Part shown: positions 34,152 through 40,937 of the stretch, in pieces
Numbering within the stretch: position 1 is the first letter of the stretch
Layout: every line of letters begins with the position of its first letter
Assembly (NCBI GenBank): GCA_964364225.1
Contig: CAYIKP010000008.1
Span: forward strand, 1 to 42,102
Source of the DNA: 12-FULL-44-12b sp964364225
GTDB taxonomy: Bacteria > Patescibacteriota > Minisyncoccia > Phycocordibacterales > Zambryskibacteraceae
Direction of reading: 5' to 3'
DNA length: 42,102 nucleotides
The notes under the pieces: generated by a model
Told to the model about the DNA's origin: nothing
The model's input: only the letters and a program-made list of their open reading frames with translations
Databases searched by the model: none
Program-made: the position numbers and the translations under genes

Positions 34152-35330
34152 TTAGCCGAGTATTTTAGCCATATTTTGGGCTATTAAAGTCCAATCATAT
34201 TTTTCTTTGACCAAATTTTTAGCACTAGTAATGATTTTTGTTTTTTGTTCTAAAGACAAACTTGCCACTTTTTGCACTACTTCCGAAATATTTTTTATAT
34301 TATCTGCTTCGCACATAAAACCAGTCTGCGCCTGTCCTGAGCCTGCCTGCGGTGAACTTGTCGAATCCGTCGAAGGATCTTTCAAAAAATCTACAATTCC
34401 ACCGACCGGAGTTCCTATGATAGGAATGCCAACGGCCATTGCTTCAATAAATGAATTCCCCATTCCCTCTGAACGCGAGCACCTGATAAAAATATTTGAA
34501 GTTTTTAAATATGGCACTATCCTATCGTGCGGAATAAATCCTAAAAATTTGACCCGCTCTTCAAGCATTAATTTTTTTGTGAGATCTTTTAACTTTTTTT
34601 CTTCTTCTCCAACACCCACCACTACAAAAATAAAATTTGGTGGCAACAGTGGAAGTGCTTTAATAACCGTATCAATACCATTTTTATGTGTTAAACGTGA
34701 AGTTGTTATTAAGACAACGTCTTTATCATTAGCTCCAATTACTTTCCTTGCACCCAACAGATCATCACTATTAAAATGTTTTTCAAACAAAGAAAAGTCA
34801 ACTCCATTTGGTATCACTACTCCCTCACTAAAGCCCATTTTAGTTGCCCATCCTGCCAAAAAAGTTGAAATTGTTTGCACCTTTTCAGCATTTCTAAAAC
34901 CATATTTTAATAGTGGCAAAAACGGCAAAATGTGGGGGCGCTTAAAAACTCTTGCAAATGGATCGCCATCTTGGAGTGTTAAAACATACGGTGTTTTGTT
35001 TCCCCAAAAGATTCTCATTAAAGATATTGGGAAAAGCATGTAAGTCATCACTGCCCAAAAACGATCATATTTTTTAACACTATTAAGACCCATTGCCATA
35101 GTTATAGCCCTTGGTATGAAAAGTATTTTATTTAAATAAGAAGAATTTGGTCCTACTCTGTACACCGTAACATTTCCTATTTTTTCTATAGTTTTTTGAG
35201 ATTCTTCAAAACGCATCGTGACCATATCAAACTCAATACCACTCACCCTGTCGGTAATTTCTTTTATGGCCACCTCTGCTCCCCCAACGATTGGGTAATA
35301 CGCTAGAGAAAATATAAGTATTCGTGTCAT
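34152..35330 (-). CDS. GT4 glycosyltransferase with in-frame repeat insertion
   Basis: The 392-residue protein has MTRILIFSLAYYPIVGGAEV at the start, GVVIPNGVDFSLFEKHF, VVLITTSRLTHKNGIDTVIK, VKFLGFIPHDRIVPYLKTSN, and the donor site CSRSEGMGNSFIEAMAVGIP followed by IIGTPVGGIVDFLKD. Between FLKD and TGFMCEAD, where relatives have only one or two residues (FLKDGETGF), there are about 17 extra residues, PSTDSTSSPQAGSGQAQ, coded by a dispersed repeat (34325-34375). The insertion keeps the frame. It sits in a surface loop near the donor site, so the enzyme may still work. It ends the glycan locus as seen here. Confidence 0.9.
   Translation of the reverse strand: MTRILIFSLAYYPIVGGAEVAIKEITDRVSGIEFDMVTMRFEESQKTIEKIGNVTVYRVGPNSSYLNKILFIPRAITMAMGLNSVKKYDRFWAVMTYMLFPISLMRIFWGNKTPYVLTLQDGDPFARVFKRPHILPFLPLLKYGFRNAEKVQTISTFLAGWATKMGFSEGVVIPNGVDFSLFEKHFNSDDLLGARKVIGANDKDVVLITTSRLTHKNGIDTVIKALPLLPPNFIFVVVGVGEEEKKLKDLTKKLMLEERVKFLGFIPHDRIVPYLKTSNIFIRCSRSEGMGNSFIEAMAVGIPIIGTPVGGIVDFLKDPSTDSTSSPQAGSGQAQTGFMCEADNIKNISEVVQKVASLSLEQKTKIITSAKNLVKEKYDWTLIAQNMAKILG
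34325..34375 (-). repeat. Dispersed GTCGAAGG/CCTGAGC repeat inserted in a gene
   Basis: The 51-nt segment contains CCTTCGACGGATTCGACAAG and GGCTCAGGACAGGC and shares ACTTGTCGAA, GTCGAAGG and CTGAG blocks with the tip of the hairpin element at 7660-7726. It reads as 17 extra codons in the glycosyltransferase. Similar sequences are, from memory, frequent in CPR drafts. Confidence 0.6.
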
Positions 35331-35361
35331 TTAGATATTGAGAATACCCGAAACTGCCCCT

Positions 35362-37203
35362 TTAGTCTATTGATAAAATTTTCCGCAATTCATCCTCTGG
35401 AATTTCATTTTGATGCGAAGTTTTTCTTGGTTCACTTGGTTTTTGGGGTGGTTGGTTTTGAGTTTTCGGTTGTTGATTATTATTTATAGGTTGCTGGTTA
35501 CCCTTAGGAACTAGGGACGAAAGGGCATCTTTAAGCGCATTCACTTTTTCTCCAGTAGGGCGTTTATTATCCTCTCTTTTATCTGGATTATTTTTTTGAG
35601 CAACATCTTGAAACGAAATTGGTCTAGGTGGTACTTGTTGTGGTTCTTTCTTAACCTCTACTTTTACATTTTCCATTGGAGTAGCAACACCAGTTTTTAT
35701 TGCTTCAAAAAGAGCCTGCTTCATATCTGCCCTCGGTTGTAACTCTATGGGTGAGACCCTTGGTTCTTTATTTTGCCCTTCATTTCTATTGAAATTTCCG
35801 CCACTATTACCTCCGCCATATCCTCCCCCTCCACCACCAGCGTATCCGCCCCCTCCAAAACCACCACCGCCTTTATTTTTCTTTCTTTTTTCTGCTTCAA
35901 ATCTTTCATCTTCACCCTCCAAATACCAATCTCTTATTTCAATTTCAACTTTATCTTTAGGACGAGCAAAATGTTCTCTCGAAGAATTTAAAATATCTTT
36001 TTGATTATTTATTTCTGGTTTCTCTATTGGTGGCATAGACGTAGCAGAAAAAGGCTGAGAGCCAATGCCGTCTATCATGAGCGTTAAATACATTTGAAAA
36101 CGTCCCAAGTTCACTAAATCTTCAGCCGTAAATGTCGGCATAAACAACTTTTCTAGCAACTCTGCATCTAATGGACCCACACGAAATGCAACCGTAGTTC
36201 CAACGTTTCCAAAAACAGCAGAACGTACCTCCTCGGACATTTGATCTACATATTGATGTGCAATAGTTAGATTTAGTTTATATTTTCTGGCCTCAGATAA
36301 AATATCCGCAAAAGATTCGTTGGCAAAAGATTGAAATTCATCAACAAATAAATAAAAGTTTGGTAAGCCCTGAAGAACACTATCTGGCACATCTGCTCTA
36401 GACATCGCGCCCAAATAAATCTTAGTAATAAGCATTGAACCTAGAAGGTTGGCGTTGGCCTCACCTACCTTCCCCTTTGAAAGGTTTGCGATAAGAATTT
36501 TTTTATTATCCATAACACTACGAACATCAAAGGAGGAGTGCTTTTGCCCAACGATATTTCTAACTAATGGATTAGCAGTAAATTGACCAATTTTATTTTG
36601 AATAGCAGCGCCCGCTTCTTGCATATATCTTTCACCATATTTTTCAAATTCATCTACCCAAAAAGATTTTACTGAAGGATCCGAAATATTGGCAACTACT
36701 TTTTGGCGATACCACTTATCTGAAAGCATTCTGTTGACCCCAAGGAGTGTTGATTCGGGATATTCCAAAAGCGCTAGAAGAATATTGTTTAAAATGTACT
36801 CCATTCTGGCAGACCATGCGTCCACCCATATTTTTTTGAACGCAGACATTAAACCAGAAGCCACCAAGTGCCTCCTATCTTCCCCCACATCTTCCATTAC
36901 ATTAAATGAAACTGGATGATCTGTGTCGAAGGGGGCAAAATAAATAACATCTTTAATTCGATGTTCTGGAACATATTCCATAATGAGGTCCGCGGATTTT
37001 CCGTGTGGATCTATAAAGGCAAAGCCATTCCCATTTTGAATATCTTGCACCGCCATATTTTCAAGAAGGGTTGATTTGCCCATTCCTGTTTTTCCAATGA
37101 CATAAACATGTCGAGTGCGATCTTTTTCTTTGATACCAAACTTTATATGCTTGTTACGAGCATCAGTTTCGCCAAAATATGTTATCTGTTCGTTTTCTTG
37201 CAT
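35362..37203 (-). CDS. VirD4/TraD-like DNA-translocation ATPase
   Basis: The 613-residue protein has Walker A VIGKTGMGKSTLLENMAVQD, the FIDPHGKSADLI segment and Walker B YLFVDEFQSFANESFADILS, followed by SEARKYKLNLTIAHQY, as in the type IV secretion coupling-protein-like ATPases (TraM recognition/VirD4 type) that are common in CPR. No membrane segment is seen at the N-terminus, unlike classical VirD4. From about residue 440 the protein is Gly-rich and then Pro/Gln/Asn-rich (QQPINNNQQPKTQNQPPQKP), likely disordered. No other secretion gene is next to it. A TATAAT box (37224-37219) ends 15 nt before the ATG. It may serve DNA uptake or transfer; this is inference. Confidence 0.85.
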   Translation of the reverse strand: MQENEQITYFGETDARNKHIKFGIKEKDRTRHVYVIGKTGMGKSTLLENMAVQDIQNGNGFAFIDPHGKSADLIMEYVPEHRIKDVIYFAPFDTDHPVSFNVMEDVGEDRRHLVASGLMSAFKKIWVDAWSARMEYILNNILLALLEYPESTLLGVNRMLSDKWYRQKVVANISDPSVKSFWVDEFEKYGERYMQEAGAAIQNKIGQFTANPLVRNIVGQKHSSFDVRSVMDNKKILIANLSKGKVGEANANLLGSMLITKIYLGAMSRADVPDSVLQGLPNFYLFVDEFQSFANESFADILSEARKYKLNLTIAHQYVDQMSEEVRSAVFGNVGTTVAFRVGPLDAELLEKLFMPTFTAEDLVNLGRFQMYLTLMIDGIGSQPFSATSMPPIEKPEINNQKDILNSSREHFARPKDKVEIEIRDWYLEGEDERFEAEKRKKNKGGGGFGGGGYAGGGGGGYGGGNSGGNFNRNEGQNKEPRVSPIELQPRADMKQALFEAIKTGVATPMENVKVEVKKEPQQVPPRPISFQDVAQKNNPDKREDNKRPTGEKVNALKDALSSLVPKGNQQPINNNQQPKTQNQPPQKPSEPRKTSHQNEIPEDELRKILSID

Positions 37204-37218
37204 AGAACTTTACATATC

Positions 37219-37224
37219 ATTATA
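37219..37224 (-). promoter_or_regulatory. -10 box of the VirD4-like gene
   Basis: TATAAT on the minus strand, 15 nt before ATG 37203, giving a leader of roughly 8-9 nt with no SD. Confidence 0.5.
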
Positions 37225-37260
37225 CCCCACACTTTTACGGCTTTAATTTAAATTGTGCTA

Positions 37261-37286
37261 TCCAAAGGAATTACTATTCCTTTGGA
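37261..37286. promoter_or_regulatory. Perfect hairpin next to the -35 box of mini-cassette B
   Basis: TCCAAAGGAAT-TACT-ATTCCTTTGGA has 11-bp perfect arms and directly abuts TTGACA (37287-37292). It could be an operator, or a terminator protecting the cassette from upstream transcription. It lies between the divergent VirD4-like gene and the cassette gene. Confidence 0.55.
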
Positions 37287-37315
37287 TTGACAAATTAATT
37301 GAAATATATGAATAT
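37287..37315 (+). promoter_or_regulatory. Promoter of mini-cassette B
   Basis: A perfect -35 TTGACA (37287-37292) is followed after 17 bp by GAATAT (37310-37315), a modest -10; TATGAA at 37307 is an alternative with a shorter spacer. The leader would be about 30 nt and holds the SD. Confidence 0.5.
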
Positions 37316-37351
37316 CTTATAAAGAAGTACAATCCCCACAAGGAGGCGTTA

Positions 37352-37528
37352 TTGAGTAAGACGGCGACTCGAAAGACTCTGGTAGAGAGAGTAATCACTC
37401 ACTGGAACAACACGGAGGAAATCCTGCCTGAGGTGTACGCGATGAAAGCCAAGGCGCTCGAGGAGCTTATCGAGGAAATTCCGACAAGTCATTTCGAACT
37501 CATCAACGCACTCCGGGGGGTGATCTAG
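37352..37528 (+). CDS. Mini-cassette B: small helical protein of unknown function
   Basis: The 58-residue product starts at TTG 37352, five bases after a perfect AGGAGG SD (37341-37346). It reads MSKTATRKTLVERVITHWNN at the start and ends IPTSHFELINALRGVI; it is predicted to be all helical with an acidic middle (EEILPEVYAMKAKALEELIE). I do not recognise a family. GC content and codon choice (CTG, GCG, CTC, ACG) stand out against the neighbours. It has its own promoter and terminator and lies alone between two minus-strand genes. A longer frame from 37253 is open but crosses the promoter, so the SD start is preferred. Confidence 0.7.
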   Translation: MSKTATRKTLVERVITHWNNTEEILPEVYAMKAKALEELIEEIPTSHFELINALRGVI

Positions 37529-37535
37529 TTCTACC

Positions 37536-37563
37536 AAGCCCCTGCCTACAATGGTGGGGGCTT
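37536..37563 (+). terminator. Terminator of mini-cassette B
   Basis: AAGCCCC...GGGGCTT with an inner TGCC/GGTG extension makes an 11-bp stem, 8 nt after the stop codon, followed by TCGGTTTT. It also separates the cassette from the end of the converging DUF4015 gene at 37583. Confidence 0.75.
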
Positions 37564-37582
37564 TCGGTTTTAACTTTTTAAA

Positions 37583-38728
37583 TTACTCTGGTAAAAGTGC
37601 TGATTTTGTATAAGTATTCCCAGCGTCCCACAACATCCAACTGTCAATTCCCGAATCATATGTCGCTTTAATTTGAGCGCGCACCATTTCTGCTGTATAC
37701 GGCACAGGATAATCATTATCTTGAAGCCAAGGCCTAAACTCTACAGTAGTTGATGCAATATTATCGTTATAAAACTTTAAACGCTCCATAGCTCGCGACA
37801 TTGAAAAATGTACTATGTCGTAAGGAATTTTATTAGGATCAGCCCAACCATTAAAACCATTAGGATAGTGGGAGGGATAAACCATTGGGGCAATAAAATC
37901 AAAATAAGGAAATGCATTTTCTATAACTTGTCCAATATTTAAGTCGTCTGTGTTTGTTGTCGTCATTCCAAAAAGGTCTGCAGACATAACTACCCCCGTT
38001 GGTTTTAAATTAATATTTAAATATTCAAAGAAGTTTTTAAGCATTGCTGGCTTTGTGGAAGTTCCTGAAAGAGTAAAGTGTGCGTCTTTCATGTTTCCAT
38101 CAGAAGGATAACGAATGTAATCAAAATTAATTTCATCAAAACCAATATTGTGTGCATCTTTTGCCATCTGCACTATGTAGTCCCAATATTTTGTTGCTCC
38201 CACATCCACAAATCCTAGTCCTTTTCTGTCTTTCCATATTCCTCCATCACTGTATTTTTTTACCGCCCACTCTGGATGAAGCTTTGTTATTAAAGGATCT
38301 TGAAAAACTGATATACGCCCAATCACATAAATATTACCTGCGTGAAGTTTGTCTATAAAATCTTGCATGTCTTTAACCTTGCATCCCGATCCCCCGTCAT
38401 AATCTCCAAAAGAAACTGAGCCGGTGGAATCTTTTATATCTATGACAACTGCATTTAATTCTGTGTCCTCAATGAGCTTTCTCATACTCTCTCGCCAATC
38501 TCTGGTTGAGGCAACGCAGGCTGTCATATAAATCCCTTTGACAGCATCCGGTGTTTTTATATGAGTCACTTCACGAGGCTTTGGAACAGCTGGAGTAGAG
38601 GTAGCTTCTGTTGAAATTAAATTAACAGCAGTAAGTCTTGGAATATAAACCACTCCCAAGGAAACTAAAATGAAAACAGAGGCAATAGAAATTATGGTTT
38701 TTTTTGTTTTTCCTAATTTCCCTAACAT
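37583..38728 (-). CDS. Putative glycoside hydrolase (DUF4015), membrane anchored
   Basis: The 381-residue protein has an N-terminal membrane segment (TIISIASVFILVSLGVVYI) and a TIM-barrel-like domain starting VKGIYMTACVASTRDWRESM. It contains LNAVVIDIKDSTGSVSF, GFDEINFDYIRYPSDG, GVVMSADLFGM and FDFIAPMVYPSHYPNGFNGW, all marks of the DUF4015 glycoside-hydrolase-like family, whose enzymatic activity is not well defined. It probably acts on glycans outside the cell. ATG 38728 is chosen because it lies one base after the stop of the upstream small membrane gene; a longer start would overlap that gene by 38 bp. Confidence 0.85.
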   Translation of the reverse strand: MLGKLGKTKKTIISIASVFILVSLGVVYIPRLTAVNLISTEATSTPAVPKPREVTHIKTPDAVKGIYMTACVASTRDWRESMRKLIEDTELNAVVIDIKDSTGSVSFGDYDGGSGCKVKDMQDFIDKLHAGNIYVIGRISVFQDPLITKLHPEWAVKKYSDGGIWKDRKGLGFVDVGATKYWDYIVQMAKDAHNIGFDEINFDYIRYPSDGNMKDAHFTLSGTSTKPAMLKNFFEYLNINLKPTGVVMSADLFGMTTTNTDDLNIGQVIENAFPYFDFIAPMVYPSHYPNGFNGWADPNKIPYDIVHFSMSRAMERLKFYNDNIASTTVEFRPWLQDNDYPVPYTAEMVRAQIKATYDSGIDSWMLWDAGNTYTKSALLPE

Positions 38729-38729
38729 A

Positions 38730-39023
38730 TTAAATTTGTTCTGTTTGATTAGATTTCGATGAATCATCCTTTGTTGTTGAAAGTGAGGCTTCTTCTTGAT
38801 TAGTACTTTCTACAAAAACAGGATTCTTTTCCTTTCTTCTTCTTGGCCTTCTATCTTTTATAATTCTTTTTTCAATGGTTTTTCTCCCGGCTAATACCAT
38901 GAGAATAAGCCCGCCTACCACCTGTAAAAACGATTCAAAACCGCCCGGAAATCCAAGTACTGGCATAAAAAACACCACAAGGCCTATAAAAAATATTGTT
39001 TTTCTGTTTTGCATTTGAGACAT
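38730..39023 (-). CDS. Small membrane protein with basic/acidic tail
   Basis: The 97-residue protein has two hydrophobic segments (TIFFIGLVVFFMPVLG and SFLQVVGGLILMVLAG), then a very basic stretch (KRIIKDRRPRRRKEKN) and an acidic Ser/Thr-rich end. The first helices resemble the small integral proteins found widely in CPR, but I do not recognise a named family. It is co-transcribed with the DUF4015 gene (1-nt gap). Confidence 0.65.
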   Translation of the reverse strand: MSQMQNRKTIFFIGLVVFFMPVLGFPGGFESFLQVVGGLILMVLAGRKTIEKRIIKDRRPRRRKEKNPVFVESTNQEEASLSTTKDDSSKSNQTEQI

Positions 39024-39081
39024 TCTAACATTTCTTTGGGCTTTATAAATAGGCCATTTTTTGCTATATTCTCATGGCAAT

Positions 39082-39154
39082 GCGCGCATAGCTCAGCTGG
39101 TAGAGCATTCGACTGATACTCGAAAGGTCCTAGGTTCGACCCCTAGTGCGCGCA
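39082..39154 (+). tRNA. tRNA-Ile (anticodon GAT)
   Basis: The 73-nt sequence folds into a full cloverleaf: acceptor GCGCGCA/TGCGCGC, D arm GCTCAGCTGGTAGAGC, anticodon stem TTCGA/TCGAA with loop CTGATAC (anticodon GAT), T arm CTAGG-TTCGACC-CCTAG and discriminator A. CCA is not encoded (ACAG follows). It lies 58 nt upstream of the small membrane gene start, on the other strand, and just before the hairpins at 39171 and 39218. A TATATT sequence lies near 39065. Confidence 0.95.
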
Positions 39155-39170
39155 CAGTGACGAATGAGTC

Positions 39171-39235
39171 GTGGAATACGGAAGCTCGCTTACGTATTCC
39201 ACGCGAGTGAGGAAAATGTCTGGGTAATCCCAGAC
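39171..39235 (+). other. Two hairpins downstream of tRNA-Ile
   Basis: Stem 1 pairs GTGGAATACG (39171-39180) with CGTATTCCAC (39193-39202), loop of 12 nt. Stem 2 pairs GTCTGGG (39218-39224) with CCCAGAC (39229-39235), loop TAAT. There is no U-tract directly after stem 1 and only a mixed A/T run after stem 2. They may be processing signals, a terminator or the leader of the dehydrogenase-like gene at 39265. Confidence 0.55.
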
Positions 39236-39264
39236 AAGAGAAATTAAAAAAATTTTCTTAAACA

Positions 39265-40131
39265 ATGAGTAATTCAAAAAAAACTATAAAAATCGGCTTT
39301 ATTGGTCAGGGGTGGATAGGTAAAAACATGGCTGACGATTTTGAGAATCGAGGCTATCAAACTGTTCGTTATGGCCTTGAAGCTCCTTATAACAAAAACA
39401 AAGAAGCTGTATCAAAGTGCGATATTGTATTTATTGCCGTTCCCACCCCCACCACTCCAAAGGGCTTTGATAACACTATATTGAAAAAAGTCATACCTGT
39501 TGTAGGTATTGGAAAAATTGCTGTAATCAAGTCAACAATTATTCCAGGCACAACAAATATGCTTCAAAAATTAAACCCTAAAATTTTTGTAATGCACTCT
39601 CCTGAATTTTTAACAGAAAAAACAGCAGCCCTTGATTCTGCTAACCCAAACAGAAATATCGTTGGAATTCCTATAGAAAACAAAGCTTATAAAATAAGAG
39701 CCAAAAAAGTTTTATCGGTTCTCCCTAAAGCACCTTACGAGTTAATTGTTGGCGCAAAGTCTGCAGAATTTATTAAATATGCCGGCAATAGTTGGTTTTA
39801 TACAAAAGTAGTTTATATAAATATGCTTTACGATATCGCAAAAAAACTACATCTTGATTGGGAAACTATTGCCGTTGCACTTTCAGCAGACCCTCGTATT
39901 GGATCCACCCATTTGAGGCCAGTACACCAAGGTGGGCGTGGCGCAGGCGGACACTGTTTTATAAAAGATTTTGAAGCACTTTTAAGGCTCTATGGAAAAC
40001 TCATTGGAGATAAAGAAGGAATAAATCTGTTTAGTGCATTAAGAACCAAAAACAATAAACTTCTACTCTCTACAAAAAAAGATTTAGATATCTTTTACGG
40101 GGTTTATGGTAAAAACTACAAAAATAAGTAA
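39265..40131 (+). CDS. UDP-glucose/GDP-mannose dehydrogenase family protein, short form
   Basis: The 288-residue protein has the NAD-binding start KIGFIGQGWIGKNMADDF, VFIAVPTPTTPKGFD, VIKSTIIPGTTNML, the HSPEFLTEKTA segment, KYAGNSWFYTKVVYINMLYD and the region of the catalytic cysteine as GGRGAGGHCFIKDF. Typical UDP-glucose dehydrogenases have about 400-450 residues and a C-terminal UDP-binding domain; that domain is missing here, yet the catalytic Cys is kept. It could form a sugar acid precursor, or act on a different substrate. No SD is visible before ATG 39265. Confidence 0.85.
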   Translation: MSNSKKTIKIGFIGQGWIGKNMADDFENRGYQTVRYGLEAPYNKNKEAVSKCDIVFIAVPTPTTPKGFDNTILKKVIPVVGIGKIAVIKSTIIPGTTNMLQKLNPKIFVMHSPEFLTEKTAALDSANPNRNIVGIPIENKAYKIRAKKVLSVLPKAPYELIVGAKSAEFIKYAGNSWFYTKVVYINMLYDIAKKLHLDWETIAVALSADPRIGSTHLRPVHQGGRGAGGHCFIKDFEALLRLYGKLIGDKEGINLFSALRTKNNKLLLSTKKDLDIFYGVYGKNYKNK

Positions 40132-40142
40132 ATTGTGTGCGT

Positions 40143-40148
40143 TATAAT
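40143..40148 (+). promoter_or_regulatory. -10 box of the DoxX-like gene
   Basis: TATAAT ends 6 nt before ATG 40155, the exact spacing for a leaderless mRNA. Confidence 0.6.
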
Positions 40149-40154
40149 GTTCTT

Positions 40155-40589
40155 ATGAATAAAAAACAAAAACTGGCGCTCCTTTTACTTCGTTTAGCAA
40201 CAGGTTGGTATATGTTTTACGCAGGTATTACGAAGGTAATGAATCCGGATTGGTCTGCGGCAGGCTATTTGAATAGCGCAAAAAATTTTACAGAGTTTTT
40301 TAGCTGGTTTGCTTCACCGGCCGTTTTGCCATATACCAATTTCGCCAATGAATGGGGACTTACCCTTTTGGGAATATCACTGATTTTAGGAGTTTGGGTA
40401 AAATTAAGTTCAAAGCTAGGAATAGTGTTAATGCTCCTCTATTACTTCCCTATCTTGGATGGATTAAAACCTGATGCGCATTCATTCATTGTGGATCAAC
40501 ACATAATATTTATTTTGATTCTTCTATTTTTTGCTTTTACACCAAAAGGCGAACTATGCGAGTTGAACAGAAAATTTTTAAAGAAATAA
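40155..40589 (+). CDS. DoxX-like membrane protein
   Basis: The 144-residue protein has four hydrophobic segments and starts LALLLLRLATGWYMFYAGIT followed by KVMNPDWSAAGYL, the usual entry of DoxX/TQO large-subunit-like proteins. Then come WGLTLLGISLILGVWVKLSS, the lumen-like DAHSFIVDQHIIFILILLFF and a basic end. The family includes thiosulfate:quinone oxidoreductase subunits and proteins of unknown redox role. A GTG 18 nt upstream is in frame but lies upstream of the -10 box, so ATG 40155 is preferred. Confidence 0.8.
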   Translation: MNKKQKLALLLLRLATGWYMFYAGITKVMNPDWSAAGYLNSAKNFTEFFSWFASPAVLPYTNFANEWGLTLLGISLILGVWVKLSSKLGIVLMLLYYFPILDGLKPDAHSFIVDQHIIFILILLFFAFTPKGELCELNRKFLKK

Positions 40590-40596
40590 AACAGAA

Positions 40597-40632
40597 AGGC
40601 CGCGAATCCTTCTGAATCAGGACTCGCGGCCT
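40597..40632 (-). terminator. Terminator of mini-cassette C
   Basis: AGGCCGCGA-TCCT pairs with AGGA-TCGCGGCCT (40597-40610 with 40619-40632, one mismatch). On the minus strand TTTCTGTTTTATTT follows. It is 15 nt past the stop of the 49-residue gene and also lies just past the end of the converging DoxX-like gene. Confidence 0.8.
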
Positions 40633-40646
40633 CCGCACATCAATGG

Positions 40647-40796
40647 CTAGTTCATCCACCACACAGGTCCCAAAATCACCATCCGCGTGAGGACGAACGT
40701 GATAACAAAGATAAGAAGTGCCGCTTCAAAAGCATTCGCAAGCGACACGTACCCGTCCCTTCCATCCGTTTGGACTTTTGGCCCAATATTGATCAT
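40647..40796 (-). CDS. Mini-cassette C: 49-residue single-helix membrane protein
   Basis: From ATG 40796 to TAG 40649-40647 the frame encodes MINIGPKVQTDGRDGYVSLA, then a membrane helix (FEAALLIFVITFVLTRMVIL) and ends GPVWWMN. I recognise no family. Strong support for a real gene comes from a CAGGAG SD 6 nt before the ATG, a consensus TTGACA-17-TATACT promoter about 50-75 nt upstream, and a GC-rich terminator just behind the stop. Base use (GCG, CTC, GGG, ACG) is richer in GC than the neighbours. The product is probably a small single-pass membrane protein. Confidence 0.75.
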   Translation of the reverse strand: MINIGPKVQTDGRDGYVSLANAFEAALLIFVITFVLTRMVILGPVWWMN

Positions 40797-40843
40797 TGGA
40801 TACTCCTGTTCGAGAGACTCCTACGACCTTCTTTCTGGTGTCT

Positions 40844-40872
40844 AGTATATACCTATTTATGCTTTTTGTCAA
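40844..40872 (-). promoter_or_regulatory. Consensus sigma-70 promoter of mini-cassette C
   Basis: TTGACA (40872-40867), a 17-bp spacer containing AAGCATAAAT and TATACT (40849-40844) on the minus strand. The upstream AGCTA and the spacer match the promoter of mini-cassette A at 34114-34143. Confidence 0.85.
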
Positions 40873-40901
40873 TAGCTTATAAAATAGCTGAACAGAGCCA
40901 T

Positions 40902-40937
40902 TAATCAAAAAACACCCATCAGGGTGTTTTTTGATTA
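40902..40937 (-). terminator. Terminator downstream of the 16S rRNA gene
   Basis: A perfect 16-bp stem (40902-40917 with 40922-40937; TAATCAAAAAACACCC and its complement) with a 4-nt loop has T-runs on both strands. It lies about 165 nt past the 16S end and 30 nt upstream of the promoter of mini-cassette C. No 23S sequence lies between, so the 16S transcript seems to end here. A further stem, CGTTCACC/GGTGAACG, lies at about 41031-41050. Confidence 0.85.

Noticed and set aside
34207..35043. Long 278-codon frame on the plus strand opposite the GT4 gene
   Set aside because: The other strand encodes a clear full-length glycosyltransferase with all motifs; the antisense frame shows no family pattern and is a shadow.
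35747..36004. Pro-rich frame on the plus strand
   Set aside because: Complement of the Gly-rich linker of the VirD4-like protein.
40726..40908. 60-codon frame on the minus strand overlapping mini-cassette C
   Set aside because: It crosses the consensus promoter and SD of the 49-residue gene in another frame. The shorter frame has the SD and the terminator.
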